From assembly GCA_963971535.1 (NCBI GenBank), contig OZ020589.1:84462955-84526954 (forward strand): a stretch of 64,000 nucleotides of DNA, written 5' to 3'. Under the pieces are notes generated by a model that worked only from the letters and a program-made list of their open reading frames with translations, searched no databases and had not been told where the DNA came from. The translations under genes were made by a program, and so were the position numbers. Every line of letters begins with the position of its first letter. Within the stretch, counting starts at the first letter, position 1. Below, one piece after another: positions 1 to 11,597 of the stretch. This DNA is from Notolepis coatsorum (lineage: Eukaryota; Chordata; Actinopteri; Aulopiformes; Paralepididae).

Positions 1-2100
1 GTCAGAACGCTGAGGGATTGTGCAACATTCATCCACCATATTCAATCAACACTCTACAGTATTCTAATCATAGCTCACATCCACAAACAATACAACTACA
101 GCTCACATACTTCAGGGATATCCATTACTGATCCCCCAAACCATCATACTCGTTCAAAACGTCACAGCCACACAGTCATATAATACAACACTGCACAAGT
201 CCGGAGAAACTGTACGGTGACGTCCACCGCCACGCAACACCATCTCCCCTAACGAAAATAGTACACATTCATATCCATGCACACACAGTCAACAACCACT
301 ACAACCACACATTCATTCATACAAACATACATTCATCCAACGGAAGACCCACGCAAAGCATTTAACTAAAACATAACATCCAGCTTATATCACCAGCCAG
401 CCAACCAAGTATTATTAGCTTGCTGGTTAATTAACGTGAATACCAAAATAACATTAATAAGTGCTTTCAGCATCCGTGTTTACAACTAGTATTATGCCGC
501 ATTGAAATACGTCCCCCACAGCACAAAACGGTAGTACTTTTTAGCAGCAACATACGGACTCTATACCCAAATTAGCCCGATCTATTTTAAACTTTCATAT
601 CGACCATATCCTTCTACTCACCACGACACGAACCGTCCTATTCATATATTACGCAGTTATCCCAGTACCCCTCTACTTTTACCCAAAGCGATCTTAGCTA
701 ACGTAGCCTAGCCACCCACCGGTCAAATTTTAGCACAGATTCCTATTATTACCACAATAAACTCCGCCAAAACAGTCGCACCAATATTATGAACAAACGC
801 ACCGTTTGCTTATAACTAATCATAACTCCCTCTACCCATAATCATACGTTTGCACTCTTTCTCCAACATACACATTTCAGCACGGCAAGTTTCAAAGCTA
901 ACCTGCTAGTCAGTTCCATTACTGGATCAACACGGGGTAAAAACGTCTCTAGTTTAAAACATTTTATCGCAATTGAAGTCGGCCTAACTTCTTTTGCATT
1001 GTACAAACAAACATATAACAGAATAACACTGAACTTTTACGGCTTATTTCTCAACAATCAGGATTCGTCTGAACGCACGGCTTTCTTAATAAATTTATCA
1101 TTACTCAATCGTGTCCGTCCCAGACCCCTGTTGCACGCTATCAATCCAGTATAAACAGACAATTTCGCTGCCTATTACCCTAGCCCCACGATATGAAAAT
1201 CTGCAAAACATATGTCTCTAGGTACATAGAATATCGCTCTACTTACGAAGGGAAAAAGTGAGCTACCGTAGGTCGTTACTGTAGGTCTGTACGAACCTAC
1301 CTTACTGTAGGTTCGAGGGGGGGGGGGGGGAGGGGGGGAGGGCGCACATTCTCGGTACCCCAAGGCACATTCATACCAAACCCAGGGGAATTACAATGTC
1401 ATCCCGGGACCGGTATTGACTCTGAATCATGGAGCTAGTTAAGAGGACATTCTTCTCACTTTGCACTTCTAAACACTTCATATTCCCAATTCGTATCATT
1501 TGTCCCTAACTAGTCCCTATCTCATTTCATCAAATGCGATATCCTGCCCATCCTCTCTTGGCATTCCGCAATTTAATGTCGCCGTCTAATACCCTAACTC
1601 ACCCTGGTACACACAAACTGGATTTGCAAGCCACTGAAAGCGCACGTTGACCAATTTGAACCCCGTCATCAACCTAGGCTTGGAGCAGAGATTCCCCCCC
1701 GAGTCTGTCCGCCTGACAGCGTCGGCGTGACCCTGTTCCACCCCTGTGTCAGACGGCCGGCGCCTCGCCCCACAACATGCTCTTACATTAGACTACCTAC
1801 GTTACGTCGCCCAGCCTCCCCGGTCTTTTTCGTCCGCGCAACAGCCCCCCACGGCTGGCCTCCCACCCCAGGCATCTCATACTCACCTGAGTTTGAAGAT
1901 CTTCTGACCAGCTTGCAAGGGTCCGTCGCGTTCAAAGACGTCGCTGGTCACCGCACCATTATTGTTGTATATTCTGGGTGAGTACTCTGCTTCTTCTGTG
2001 GCTACGTGTCTGGTTCGACCACCGGTCTAGTGCAGATGTTTTTGTGCAGAAGAATCTGAGTCCACACAAGCCAGTTGGAGTGGTATACTAGAGCTTTTAT
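1..2100. other. No gene recognised; AT-rich unique-looking DNA
   Basis: I see no convincing coding region here. The open frames are short and lack family motifs. A G-run starts near 1,317, and GC-richer sequence at 1,680-1,960 is open for 84 codons on the plus strand but has no recognisable domain. It may be ancient repeat or intergenic DNA. Confidence 0.5.
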
Positions 2101-3470
2101 TTAAAAGAGTCCCTGAAGATGGTAATCTTGAAGCTCTCTGAAATATCATAATACACACTCTTTCTGGATGGTTTCCAGTTTACAAAATCATTATTTCAGC
2201 AGGTTTGGTCTTCGTTTGGCATTTTGCATAGTCATCATTGGCATGGCAGAGCAGCGGGCCTTCATCCTTTGTTCAATTCTGGCCATTTCTCCTCGTCATC
2301 TTCATCTTCATCTCCATCTGCATTTTGTGTCTGTTGTGTGTGTGTCCGTTCCCCCGGCGGGTTCACTGTTTAAAAACCTAAAACCCCACCTCTCTGCCCT
2401 GTCGGATGACACAGGGGCTAGAAGGCTTGGTTTGCTCTTGGCCTATGGAATTCTAGTCTGCGGCCATTTTGAGTCTCTGGTTTCAAGATAGCACCAACTA
2501 GGGGTTGATTTGAATGTCCCAGAGGAGGGTTTCGTCTGTTGGAATTTAAGCCATATAAGTTTGACAGGATGCTTTAAATATGGTTGTCTATTTCTTGGTA
2601 TCTTGAAACCTAGATATTACTCTCTAGTTTATCTAAACCTTCTATGTCAGTCTTTACACAATGTTCCTAGTACGTTTTAAACATATTTTATCCTAATTGA
2701 GTCCTTAATTTAATATAAGAAGTATTTGAATATTCCAATCTATTGCTTATTTTATTTGTCCTTTTTCTAGGTGTAGGCTAAACTACTTTTGCAGTCTGTT
2801 TTAAGTTCTAAACACACTATTTTGTTTAACTTGGTTTCCCGCTAGTAATAGTCTTAAATATTAGTTCTAAATTAACTAGAATCTTATTTCTTTAACAATG
2901 ATATGGTTCCCCTATTTTATTAATGTTTTTAGTGGGTATGTCAGCGTTTGATCCAATATTCACCCTTTCTCTTTGTCTCCCAAAAATGGAGGGAAAATCT
3001 ACATGTGGCTTTTAGCAGCGAGTCTGTTTCTTAGATTCTCGTTTGAGGCTGGTCATAAACCCCTCGTCTCTGTCCCCCTGCTCTTCCAGTATGTTTCCAT
3101 GGCAACCTAACTTATCAATCACCATCTATCGCGGTCAGGCCGACAGAACCAATCCAAAGTTGTTCACAATCTGCTTTTAGCATCTACTCTAAGTTACCTT
3201 TATCATCCAAAGTGAGTGTCCTGTTTACTTTAGACAAACTGATCTGTCCTTCAGGGTTTTCCCAGTTTTCTACTCAAGGTCTGTATCTGACCAATGTGCA
3301 ACATATCTGCATGTAGTATTAGCCTGTACGATTACGGATACCAAACAAACTAATAACAATTAATGTATTTACAAGTCGTATTTTTTTGTTTTGCAAATAA
3401 GGAGACATATATATAACATCTCAAAGCACACAAAAATGTCATTTTTCTATTTTTATCGATTTCTGAAATC
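2101..3470. other. No gene recognised; AT-rich
   Basis: This is AT-rich sequence without a supported gene. The 107-codon plus-strand frame at 2,168-2,491 has low-complexity histidine/leucine content from a (TCATCT)-like stretch and is probably chance. I see no RNA gene or element ends. Confidence 0.45.
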
Positions 3471-3479
3471 CGTGATTTT

Positions 3480-3655
3480 CTGACCATTTCTGAGAAATTC
3501 TCAATCCCTTTGTTACCCGCGGGCGGGTGCAAACAGTGTGAGCCGACTCGAGAGGGTAATAAATATGCACACCCCATCCGCTAGAGGTCGCCAACGTACC
3601 GGTGAGCAAATCATCCTCAAGAGGGCCCACATGTGGGCTGTTGCATGCTAAGATG
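3480..3655 (+). repeat. Copy 1 of a dispersed repeat ending in GGCCCACATGTGGGC
   Basis: The segment shares blocks with 47,950-48,050 (same strand) and with 56,353-56,700 (opposite strand). Shared blocks are an 'AAATGCACACCC' block, a 'CCGCTAGAGGTCG'-like block, 'GCAAATCATCCTCAAGAG', and a terminal palindrome GGCCCACATGTGGGC followed by GTTGCAT. In the 56-kb copy the same end abuts TTAA, so a piggyBac-like TTAA-targeting family is plausible but unproven. No coding capacity is seen. Confidence 0.55.
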
Positions 3656-3790
3656 TAACTTAATGACTTGTATGCCTTTCAATAAAATAGAGAAATGTGA
3701 TGTTGCTTTTCATTTAAATGTCTTGTGACAGAACCGGTTACATCATTCCTCCTAATGGAGCTATTGTGTTCAGTGATACACTTTCTAAGG
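3656..3790 (+). repeat. Short repeat, inverted partner at 8,650-8,790
   Basis: The sequence around 'GATGTTGCTTTTCATTTAAA' and 'CATCATTCCTCCTAATGGAG' is closely matched, in reverse complement, by 8,650-8,790. This gives two inverted copies about 5 kb apart. Its family is unknown to me; it may be part of a non-autonomous DNA transposon. Confidence 0.6.
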
Positions 3791-3816
3791 GAACAGAGTG
3801 TCTCACCTATATATAT

Positions 3817-4318
3817 ATATGATCATCGCATTTATGTAGCGCTTTTCTACGCACTCAAAGCGCTCCCCACAATGTAGGGTGGAAATGGCCTCCTTCACGA
3901 CCAATGGCTCCCTCAATGGCTGCCATACACTGGCACCAGGCACACATTACACTACACAATGGCTGAACGGGTCAGGAGACAGGGATTGATTTCAGCCAAT
4001 TAAGCGGGGAGGGGGATGATTAGGTGGCCTTGATGAGACCTGATTGGGAATTTGGCCAGGAACGTTGGGGAACCCCCTACTCTTTGCGATAGGTGCCCTG
4101 GGTTCTTTAACGATCAAATTCAGTCAGGACCTTGGTTTAACGTCTCACAGCACTCACAGCTGTACGGTGTCCCTATCACCATAACAGGGGCATTGTTACT
4201 GACAAGTCCCCTGCTGGACAACAACACCACTTTCCGACAACAGCCTTGACCGGGCTCGAACCGGTGATCTTCCGATCATGAGTCTGGAGCTCTACCCATG
4301 TAGCCACGCTATATATAT
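3817..4318 (-). repeat. tRNA-derived SINE, reverse orientation
   Basis: Read on the minus strand, the right end (about 4,245-4,310) begins with a tRNA-like head: an A-box-like GGCTACATGGGTAGAGC, an anticodon-arm-like stretch and a B box GGTTCGAGCCC. The element ends near 3,820 with 'AGCGCTACATAAATGC', the kind of tail shared with fish L2-type LINEs. TA microsatellites flank both sides. Family knowledge: a tRNA head plus LINE tail means L2-type machinery mobilises it. I cannot name the family, and exact ends are blurred by the TA repeats. Confidence 0.6.
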
Positions 4319-5260
4319 AGATGTATGTGTTCAGTGATTCGCTATGATAATGATAATGGTCTTTCCATTGGTAGGGTGAAAAAAAAACATAAGGTGTTTG
4401 GAAAAGTTGCCTTGAAGATGTTTAGTTGAGCTTCAGAAGGCTGACATGCTCTGACAACACTGTCCTTACGGTTCGTCCTCTTTTACAAGTGACCAGAGGT
4501 AAATCTGTAAATGTTTCTTGCAAGGATGGGTCATTTTGAAGAATATGCCAATCTTTTCAAATGCTGTCCTTGGTGTTTTTAGTTTTAGGGGTGAATGTAG
4601 TGCAGTAAATCAGATTTAGACTTGGAGGATTTCTTACAGTAGCTTATAAATAAGCCACTCTGCTCTTTGAATCCACTGTGTTTTCTTCACATATAAACCG
4701 ATCCTTTTGGTATTTTTTCTCTCTCAATTTGGATACTATCTCTTATTTACTTTTATTATATTGTTCTGGAACCTCCCATGTTATTTTCAGTCTAGTGAGC
4801 TGAGTGACAGGTAACCTCTTCTCCAGAAGGGCGGAATCAAAGCTTTTAGCATGAAGAAGTGTATTCCCTTCCAGGCGCGGACTGGCCATCGGGAAATGCT
4901 TATTTTTTTTTTTTTTTTTTTATATATTTTTTTATATATTCGATGTTTTACACGTCAGACATTATTTATAGATCCCAAAATGTCCGCGGTACCAGGCCGT
5001 GGACCATTTGATACCGGGCCACAAATAAAGAATAAAGTAGTTTGAAAAAAATACCAAGAGTCCTACTTAAACCACATGTTAGCTTTGCAGCTTTAGATAG
5101 CGCATTGGGTTTGAGAAATGCATGTTATAAATAAAAGTCATTATTATTATGAATATTATTTTTGATAGCTAATACGTTTTCTCCCAGTATTCTGATCCAT
5201 CAACAAGTTACTGTAACTTTGCTATTCTTTAACTTCAATACAAATATTTAGCAATATTGT
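4319..5260. other. No gene; simple repeats and possible DNA-transposon end
   Basis: AT-rich sequence with a T-tract near 4,902-4,932. 'CAGGCGCGGACTGGCCATCGG' at about 4,872 resembles the start of fish hAT non-autonomous elements, but I find no partner end or target duplication. 'ACCAGGCCGTGGACCATTTG' near 4,990 is also transposon-like. No coding region is supported. Confidence 0.35.
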
Positions 5261-5269
5261 TTTGCCTGG

Positions 5270-5690
5270 TAGTGCTAGTCCTATCATATTTAATAGTTGG
5301 CAACCAACAGTCCAAATTATGTCTGTTTTAATGCAATATAAACAAACAGGTGAACCTGAGTCAGAAAGGAAAAGGATGGAGGAGGGAGAGGCCCTTGCAG
5401 GAACCAGCATCATAGTAGAAACTACAGGTGCAATATTGAGTGCCATTGTGTAAAGTGAATTAGAGCATAACACCATAGTGCATAGTATGTTCAGATTGGA
5501 CTATTCATCATGAATTGAATGAATGCTAAATTATATTTGATGCACATGTCAACCAACTGTCCAAATTATGTTGTCTTAATGTCTGTTTTATGCAATTTAA
5601 ACAGACAGGTGAACCAGAGGCAGAGAAAGACAGGGACAGGTTGGAGGAGGGAGAAGCCTAGCAGCCTAGAAGCCTAGTATGGAAACAGGT
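5270..5690 (+). repeat. Imperfect direct duplication of about 120 bp
   Basis: Two diverged copies lie at about 5,300-5,420 and 5,555-5,690. Both contain 'CAACAGTCCAAATTATG'-like sequence, then a purine-rich block reading QTGEPE..E..R.EEGEA in one frame. The first copy is open and the second is quickly stopped. Each protein-like block follows an A/T-rich stretch ending in AAACAG. This could be a duplicated exon of an old element or chance. I do not recognise the peptide. Confidence 0.4.
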
Positions 5691-6295
5691 GTGTGTGACG
5701 ACCAACCACTGCGCTCCATGCCGTCCTGCACAATACTGTGATTCTGTACAGGGGCATGGGAAGAGAACCAGGGGCATCACGAGAGGAGTGCCCCCCCATC
5801 ACATCCTCCCTTCCCCTTCTCTCTCCTTGAACCACTGCACAACAGAGCAGTGGCGAATCCTTATGGAAGCCAACGGAAGCCATGCCTCCCTATAAATTCA
5901 TATCAAATATGAAATATGAAATATGAAAAAAAAAAAAAAAATTAATATAGTTTACATTCTTTTTCATCTGTGCATCTGTGTTATATATATATATATATAT
6001 ATTTTTTTTTTAAATGTCTCCCTCTTCTCCTTCTCACTCCCTCTAACACACTGTCAGACTGTGCTCACTGCAGCTAGTATAGGAGAGAGGCAGTGGGTAG
6101 GTCTCTTTCTCCAGGCTTCCAGCATTATAGAGTCCAAATCCGATCCTAGCCAATCAGATTCGAGCTGACTGCCACACCCTAAAAGTTTAAAACGGAGCTG
6201 GGAGGAAAACACTCAGCATATTTTCCCCCCTGGAGGCGGGGCACTCAGAAGTTTACGTTTCCACCTGACTACCTAACGTGACATCCCATTAGTAG

Positions 6296-6560
6296 TATAA
6301 AACTGTCTGGGTCACTCAGTCTAGTAGTCTACTACAAACATGTCTGAACATCATCCCCTCGCGGAATTGATTGAAAATGTTATTAACAGAGCGGGCACGT
6401 TCGAATCCTCTATTAGTGTATCTAACATTTAGCACTTTAATAGCAACTTATTTTCGCCGGCGGGACATTTACTGAGGACCAGCAGAGCACACCACTGTGG
6501 ATATTATGATTTAACAAATCTATCTGGCAAGAGGAGGACCACATTATTGACCAGGTAAGC
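6296..6560 (+). promoter_or_regulatory. TATA box, 30-codon leader ORF and splice-donor-like site inside hAT copy 1
   Basis: TATAAAAC (6,296-6,303) lies 44 bp before an ATG at 6,340 that opens a 30-codon frame (MSEHHPLAEL...) ending at 6,432. 'CAGGTAAGC' near 6,555 resembles a donor. The arrangement looks like the promoter and first exon left from a parental transposase gene. In the inverted copy the ATG is ACG and the frame carries a small deletion, so the peptide is not under selection now. Confidence 0.45.
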
Positions 6561-6927
6561 ACTGAGCAGCCTGACTGACTAACTAACGTTATCAGGCAAG
6601 CTTGTATACCCTTTCATGACTGCAATGCAAGCCAGGGGCTGGAATACGCAGTCACTTATTCCTCCGTAGTAGCCAGGTTAATGTGCACCATCAAGCACTG
6701 CTTAAAAGCTAGCGGTGGGTCCAAAATATATCGGATATAAATGTCAAAGGTACCCAGCGTTCCATTAGGGTTTCACACACAGATGCGGCGGGGTTTGAAA
6801 GCTCGGCGTTGCTAATAAACATTTTAAATCATTTTTATAAACGAGTAAAACCGAGGCTGAAATGGCTGCTTCCTCATTTTACAGTAGGAGCGCTCTGATG
6901 GCTGGGCGCGCCGCGCAACAGACACGT

Positions 6928-7352
6928 GAATGAATGAATGAATGAATGAATGAAAACTTTATTTAACAGATTGCAGAATGGGTACAATACAGTACGGCTC
7001 AATACACACAATTGTTAAGGGGATGCAGACCAGAGAAATACGTTTGTCTTGTCACGTTTGTCTAATAGACAGTCATATTCTCTCCCGGCCATATGTATAT
7101 TTCTCTCCCACCCACCCACCCCCTCCTAATGTACAGTCCCCTCCCCATCATATGTATATACTCTGTCAGGATCTATGGGTAACAGTACTGTATATTTGAT
7201 GTCATGATGTCTTGTATGTCATAAATGTCACTATGAATTGAAAATGGGGGACCCTGATGTAAACAAGACAAACGTCTTTCTCTGGTCTGCATCCCCTTAT
7301 ACAATTGTGTGTATTGAGCCGTACTGTATTGTACCCATTCTGCAATCTGTTA
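6928..7352. repeat. Head-to-head pair of LINE-tail fragments inside hAT copy 1
   Basis: 'AACAGATTGCAGAATGGG..' (from about 6,967) and its inverse ending near 7,350 are the same approximately 90-bp 3'-terminal LINE fragment in opposite orientations. The left one is bordered by (GAAT)n, the typical simple-repeat tail. Further single copies lie at 7,985-8,090 and 17,295-17,350, and within hAT copy 2. The pair is an internal inverted repeat of the hAT element that could fold. Confidence 0.6.
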
Positions 7353-7516
7353 AGAAAGTTTGACTGGCCGCCGAGCCATACTGTAGTGTACATGGTGACT
7401 GCTTGACTTAAAAAAAAAAAAAAAAAAAAATTAATAAAAATATTTAATAATTCTTTTTTAATAATATTTTTTGGCTTCCCCTGTTATTTTACCCACGCGA
7501 CGCCACTGCAACAGAG

Positions 7517-7675
7517 TACAAACGGCACAAAAAGTTATTGGAGCATAGATATGTTGTACGTCTGTATGCACAAATATGAAAGAAAAACATTTGAAAATGA
7601 GACCCATTGTTTTGCATATTGACTTGACACAAAGGTAAATTAGAGGATTGTGTTTTGTTATTTGAAGATTTGTTA

Positions 7676-7706
<31 letters not shown>

Positions 7707-8204
7707 AGCTTGATGCATTTTCAATTTTATATGTTATTTCTGACAAATGGGGGCCGCTTGACCACAAATTCCCGGCCTGCTTTTTGTTGCCAGTTCGCCC
7801 CTGTTTCCTTCTGTAGGTTTGGTGTAAAGAGAAGAGAGGACATCAAATTGTAAAGCGCTTTGGATAAAAGCGCTATATAAAAAAGCAGCCATTTGCCATT
7901 TACATCATCTTTTTTTGTTACATTTATATCATGAAAAGATTTGTCTTCAATGCTGTAATTAAGTGTGAATCTCAATGTTACAAACATGAATGAATGAATG
8001 AATGAAAACTTTATTTAACAGATTGCAGAATGGGTACAATACAGTACGGCTCAATACACACAATTGTTAAGGGGATGCAGACCAGAGAAAGACGTGTGTC
8101 TTGTTTACATCAGGGTCCCCCATTTTCAATTCATAGTGAACATACCATTTAGAAACTGAAAAAACTTTAATAGAGTGGAGATTGGTCGTTTCCAAAGCAA
8201 CATA
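7517..8204. repeat. SINE-tail and LINE-tail fragments, (GATT)n
   Basis: No gene is supported. (GATT)n lies at about 7,677-7,706. At 7,845-7,890 'TTGTAAAGCGCTTTGGATAA' matches the tail of the SINE at 42,905-43,110. From about 7,987 a (GAAT)n tract leads into another copy of the LINE 3' fragment also present in the hAT elements. Confidence 0.55.
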
Positions 8205-8645
8205 GGAGCTCTACTCTCTCCCTATAAGGCAACACCGAATGGCACAGGAAGTCATTCATTCCAACAGCCATCAGATTATACAAGGCATCACTGTGCCTCA
8301 CTGCCTCACTGAGCACAGAGTGACAGTACAAACTCTGGTAATCTTCCTGGACTTTTGACCTTTGACCCATGACTTTTTACTCTCACATCGACACTTTACA
8401 TTTTCTTTTTAGATGTATTACTGTACATTTACTGTATATTACTGTATATTTTGGCTGTATATTTTAGAATGTATATCCCAGAGTGTATTTTTATTCTTAT
8501 TTGTGATTTTATGTTTATTGTGAGCGATCTGTACTGCTGAATTTCCCTCTGGATCAATGAAGTACTTCTATTCTATTCTATTCTATTCTATTCTATTCTA
8601 TTCTATTCTATTCTATTCTATTCTATTCTATTCTATTCTATTCTA
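8205..8645 (+). repeat. 5'-truncated LINE 3' end with (TTCTA)n tail
   Basis: The sequence 'GGCACAGGAAGTCATTCATT' onward matches the C-terminal codons of the LINE at 8,864-11,248 (around 11,050) and then runs into its own 3' untranslated region, which ends 'CCCTCTGGATCAATGAAGTA' and a (TTCTA)n tail of about 80 bp (8,566-8,645). This is a typical 5'-truncated target-primed reverse-transcription product. Confidence 0.75.
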
Positions 8646-8649
8646 CTTT

Positions 8650-8790
8650 TAATTACTGAACACAGGAGCTCCATTAGGAGGAATGATGTCACCAGTCCTG
8701 TCACAAGACATATAAATGAAAAGCAACATCACATTTAATCTCTAGTCGTTTTTATAGGCATAGAAGTGATTAAGTCCAGCCAAAGATGAG
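8650..8790 (-). repeat. Inverted partner of the 3,656-3,790 repeat
   Basis: Reverse complement of the repeat at 3,656-3,790, with scattered substitutions. It sits between the LINE tail ending at 8,645 and the LINE body that begins near 8,850. Confidence 0.6.
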
Positions 8791-8863
8791 GTCGTGTCAA
8801 TTTGATCAGGAAAAAGATAGAAGCATTTTGTATTTTATATTTTGTAGTTCATTCCCAGGGGGC

Positions 8864-11248
8864 ATGGATGAGGACTTGGAGAACAGGACCCTGGACCTGC
8901 TTTATGCCAACATCAAGGAGGCATACAGCTCCTCACCACTACCACAGCTGGGCCGGTCGGACCACAACCTGGTTCACCTCAACCCCTGTTATGTGCCTCT
9001 GGTCAGAAGACAGCCTGCAACCAAAATAACTGTAAGAAGGTGGTCGGAGGAGGCTCAAGAGGCACTACAGGGCTGCTTTGAGGTCACAGACTGGCAGGCA
9101 CTCTGTGAGCCCCACGGAGAGGACATTGATGGGCTCACAGAGTGCATCACAGACTACATCAACTTTTGTGTGGACTCCAATGTTCCATCAATAACTGTTA
9201 CCTGCTACCCTAATAACAAGCCATGGGTCACTAAGGACATCAAAGCCCTACTGAACGAGAAGAAGAGGGCTTTCAACGCAGGTAACAAGGAGGAGGTCAA
9301 AAGAGTTCAGGGGCGTCTGAGAATCAACCTCAGAGAGGGCAAAGACAAATACAGGAGGAAGTTGGAAGAGCAGCTGGAGAACAATAACATCAAACAAGTG
9401 TCGACTGGAATGCAGACCATAACCGGCATCAAACCAGCGGGTGGAAGGGGAGTGGATGGAGATGTGGACCGGGCTAATGAGCTAAACCTGTTTTACAATA
9501 GGTTTGATACAGCAGCCCCGGCCAGTCTGGCCCCCCTCCCCCCCGACACTACTCCAGTTTCCCTGCCCACCCCCATACCTCTCAGCCCTTCAACTCGAGC
9601 AACCCCCTCCCTCCCCCCAACTGCCCACGCCCCCTCATCTCTGGTGCAGCCTCTCTGCCCCCCGCGGCTTGAAGACCCGCTCCTCCCCCCAACACCTGAG
9701 ACCCCCACAGTATGGCTCTCTGCAGACCAGGTGAGTACACAGCTGAGCAAGTTACATGCAGGCAAGGCTGCAGGTCCTGATGGGGTGAGCCCAAAGGTAC
9801 TCAAAACCTGTGCCTCTCAGCTGTGTGATGTGCTCCAGCTCATATTCAACATGAGCCTGAGGCTGCAGAGAGTCCCGACACTGTGGAAAACCTCCTGTGT
9901 GGTCCCTGTCCCTAAGTGCCCGCGTCCCAGCACGTCCAAGGACTACAGGCCGGTGGCTCTAACCTCTCACATAATGAAGACCATGGAGAGGTTAGTCCTG
10001 GAGCAACTCTGCCCGGTGACCAAACCCCACCTAGACCCACTCCAGTTCGCCTACCAGCCTCGACTGGGGGTAGAGGATGCTGTCATCTACCTGCTGAACC
10101 GAGCCTACACTCACCTAGACAAGCCGGGGAGCACTGTGAGATCATGTTCTTTGACTTCTCCAGTGCTTTTGATACCATAAGGCCTGGGCTACTGGGTGAG
10201 AAGTTGGAGGCGATACAAGTAGAGGCCCCCCTGGTGTCCTGGGTTGTGGACTATCTGACGGGCAGACCACAGTACGTGCGCCTACGGAGCTGTGTGTCAG
10301 ACAGACTGGTCAGCAACACCGGGGCCCCGCAGGGGACAGTCCTCTCTCCCTTCCTCTTCACTGTCTACACCAACGACTTCCACTATCGGTCAGAGTCCTG
10401 CCACCTTCAGAAGTTTTCTGATGACTCTGATGATAGTGGGATGTATAAAGGACGGTGACGAGAGGGAATACCGGGAACTGGTAGTGGACTTCGTCACATG
10501 GTGCGATAAAAACCACCTGCAGCTAAATGTGGCGAAGACCAAGGAACTGGTTGTGGAGCTGGGGAGGAGGAGGAGTGCACCTGTGACCCCCGTTTCCATC
10601 AGGGGAGTTGATGTGGACATGGTTGAGGTGTACAAATACCTCGGTGTGCACATCGACAACAAACTGAACGGGTCAAAACATGCAGAGGCACTGTACAAGA
10701 AGGGCCAGAGCCGACTCTACTTCCTCAGAAGGCTGAGATCCTTCAATGTCTGTACAAGGATGTTGAGGATGTTCTATGAGTCGGTGGTGGCGGGCGCCTT
10801 CTTGTACGTTGTGACCTGCTGGGGCAGCGGACTGAGAGCAGGGGACACAACCAGGCTGGATAAGCTGGTCAGGAAGGCCAGCAGCGTGGTTGGGGTGGAG
10901 CTGGACTCTCTAGTGAGGGTGGCAGACAGGAGGAGCCTTGCTAAGCTCCAGGCCATCAGGGAAAACCCCACCCACCCACTATACACAGACTTGGCTGACA
11001 GGAGGAGCATGTTCAGTGCTAGGCTCACTCTACCCAAATGCAGCACTGAACGGCACAGGAAGTCCTTCATTCCAACAGCCATCAGACTATACAATGCATC
11101 ACTGTGCCTCACTGCATCACTGAGCACAGAGCGGCAGCTCCATAGTGGCAGGAGGCAGCGACTAGCGGCCTCCAGGCTCCACAACAGGGGGCAGCGACAG
11201 CTGCCAGTCATTGACCTAGGACTAATAGGAACCCAAGGAGGACAATAA
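8864..11248 (+). pseudogene. LINE ORF2 fragment (endonuclease C-terminus + reverse transcriptase), Jockey group
   Basis: The frame opens inside the endonuclease (motif LGRSDHNLVHL, the terminal SDH motif), followed by a linker and reverse transcriptase. RT landmarks are HAGKAAGPDG, 'MFFDFSSAFDTI' (motif A Asp), 'GAPQGTVLSP' (motif B) and 'KFSDDS' (the motif C FSDD position). The C-terminus is basic and tryptophan-poor. The copy is 5'-truncated and broken by two compensating single-base shifts: near 10,135 the frame jumps and near 10,425, in a GATGACTCTGATGA stretch, it jumps back. Fish Rex1/L2-like LINEs have this protein, but I cannot separate these clades by eye. It is inactive as it stands. 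Confidence 0.85.
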
Positions 11249-11597
11249 CACTACCTGATGCATACTGCACCTTATGTGACACTGTGAATACTGTGAATAT
11301 ATATATATATATATATATATATTTCAGTTAGTTGTTAGATAGTTAATTATATTGACCAAATTGTTTACATTGCTGTGTTGTTTTTTACTACCTGTACCCC
11401 CCCCTTCCCCCATGCTCAGTATATTTTTACTGTATTTATTTACTGTATATTTTATTTCATTTTTATTCTATTTTACTCTACTCTTATCCTAGGCAACTTG
11501 ATTTGATTTGTGTTATTATTCTAATTCGTGACCTGTCCTGTCTAAATGTTTAATGATTTGCAGTGTCAAATTTCCCACGGGATAATAAAAGTATTTC
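11249..11597 (+). other. LINE 3' untranslated region
   Basis: Non-coding sequence between the RT stop codon and the LINE end, with (AT)n at about 11,297-11,322 and the terminal 'AATTTCCCACGGGATAATAA'. This parallels the ending of the truncated copy at 8,545-8,565, so the two belong to the same or closely related families. The next element starts immediately. Confidence 0.6.

Larger units (their letters stand above)
5848..7508 (+). mobile_element. Non-autonomous hAT element, copy 1
   Basis: The element is bounded by CAGTGGCG...CGCCACTG ends and flanked by a perfect 8-bp duplication CAACAGAG (5,840-5,847 and 7,509-7,516), the hAT hallmark. Subterminal sequence mentions 'GGAAGCC' on both ends. 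At 1,661 bp it is far too short for a hAT transposase gene and no DDE/RNase-H-fold domain is present. It retains a TATA box, a short leader ORF and a possible splice donor, so it looks like an internal deletion derivative. A second copy lies in reverse orientation at 44,701-46,445 with its own target duplication. Confidence 0.85.

Noticed and set aside
2168..2491. 107-codon frame as a host gene
   Set aside because: No domain, histidine-rich low complexity and no flanking exon signals that I can support.
4872..5035. Complete hAT element at the CAGGCGCGGACTGG start
   Set aside because: I found neither the opposite terminus nor an 8-bp duplication, so only a possible end is noted.
9493..9804. 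Minus-strand frame of 103 codons within the LINE
   Set aside because: Shadow of a proline-rich linker in the LINE ORF.
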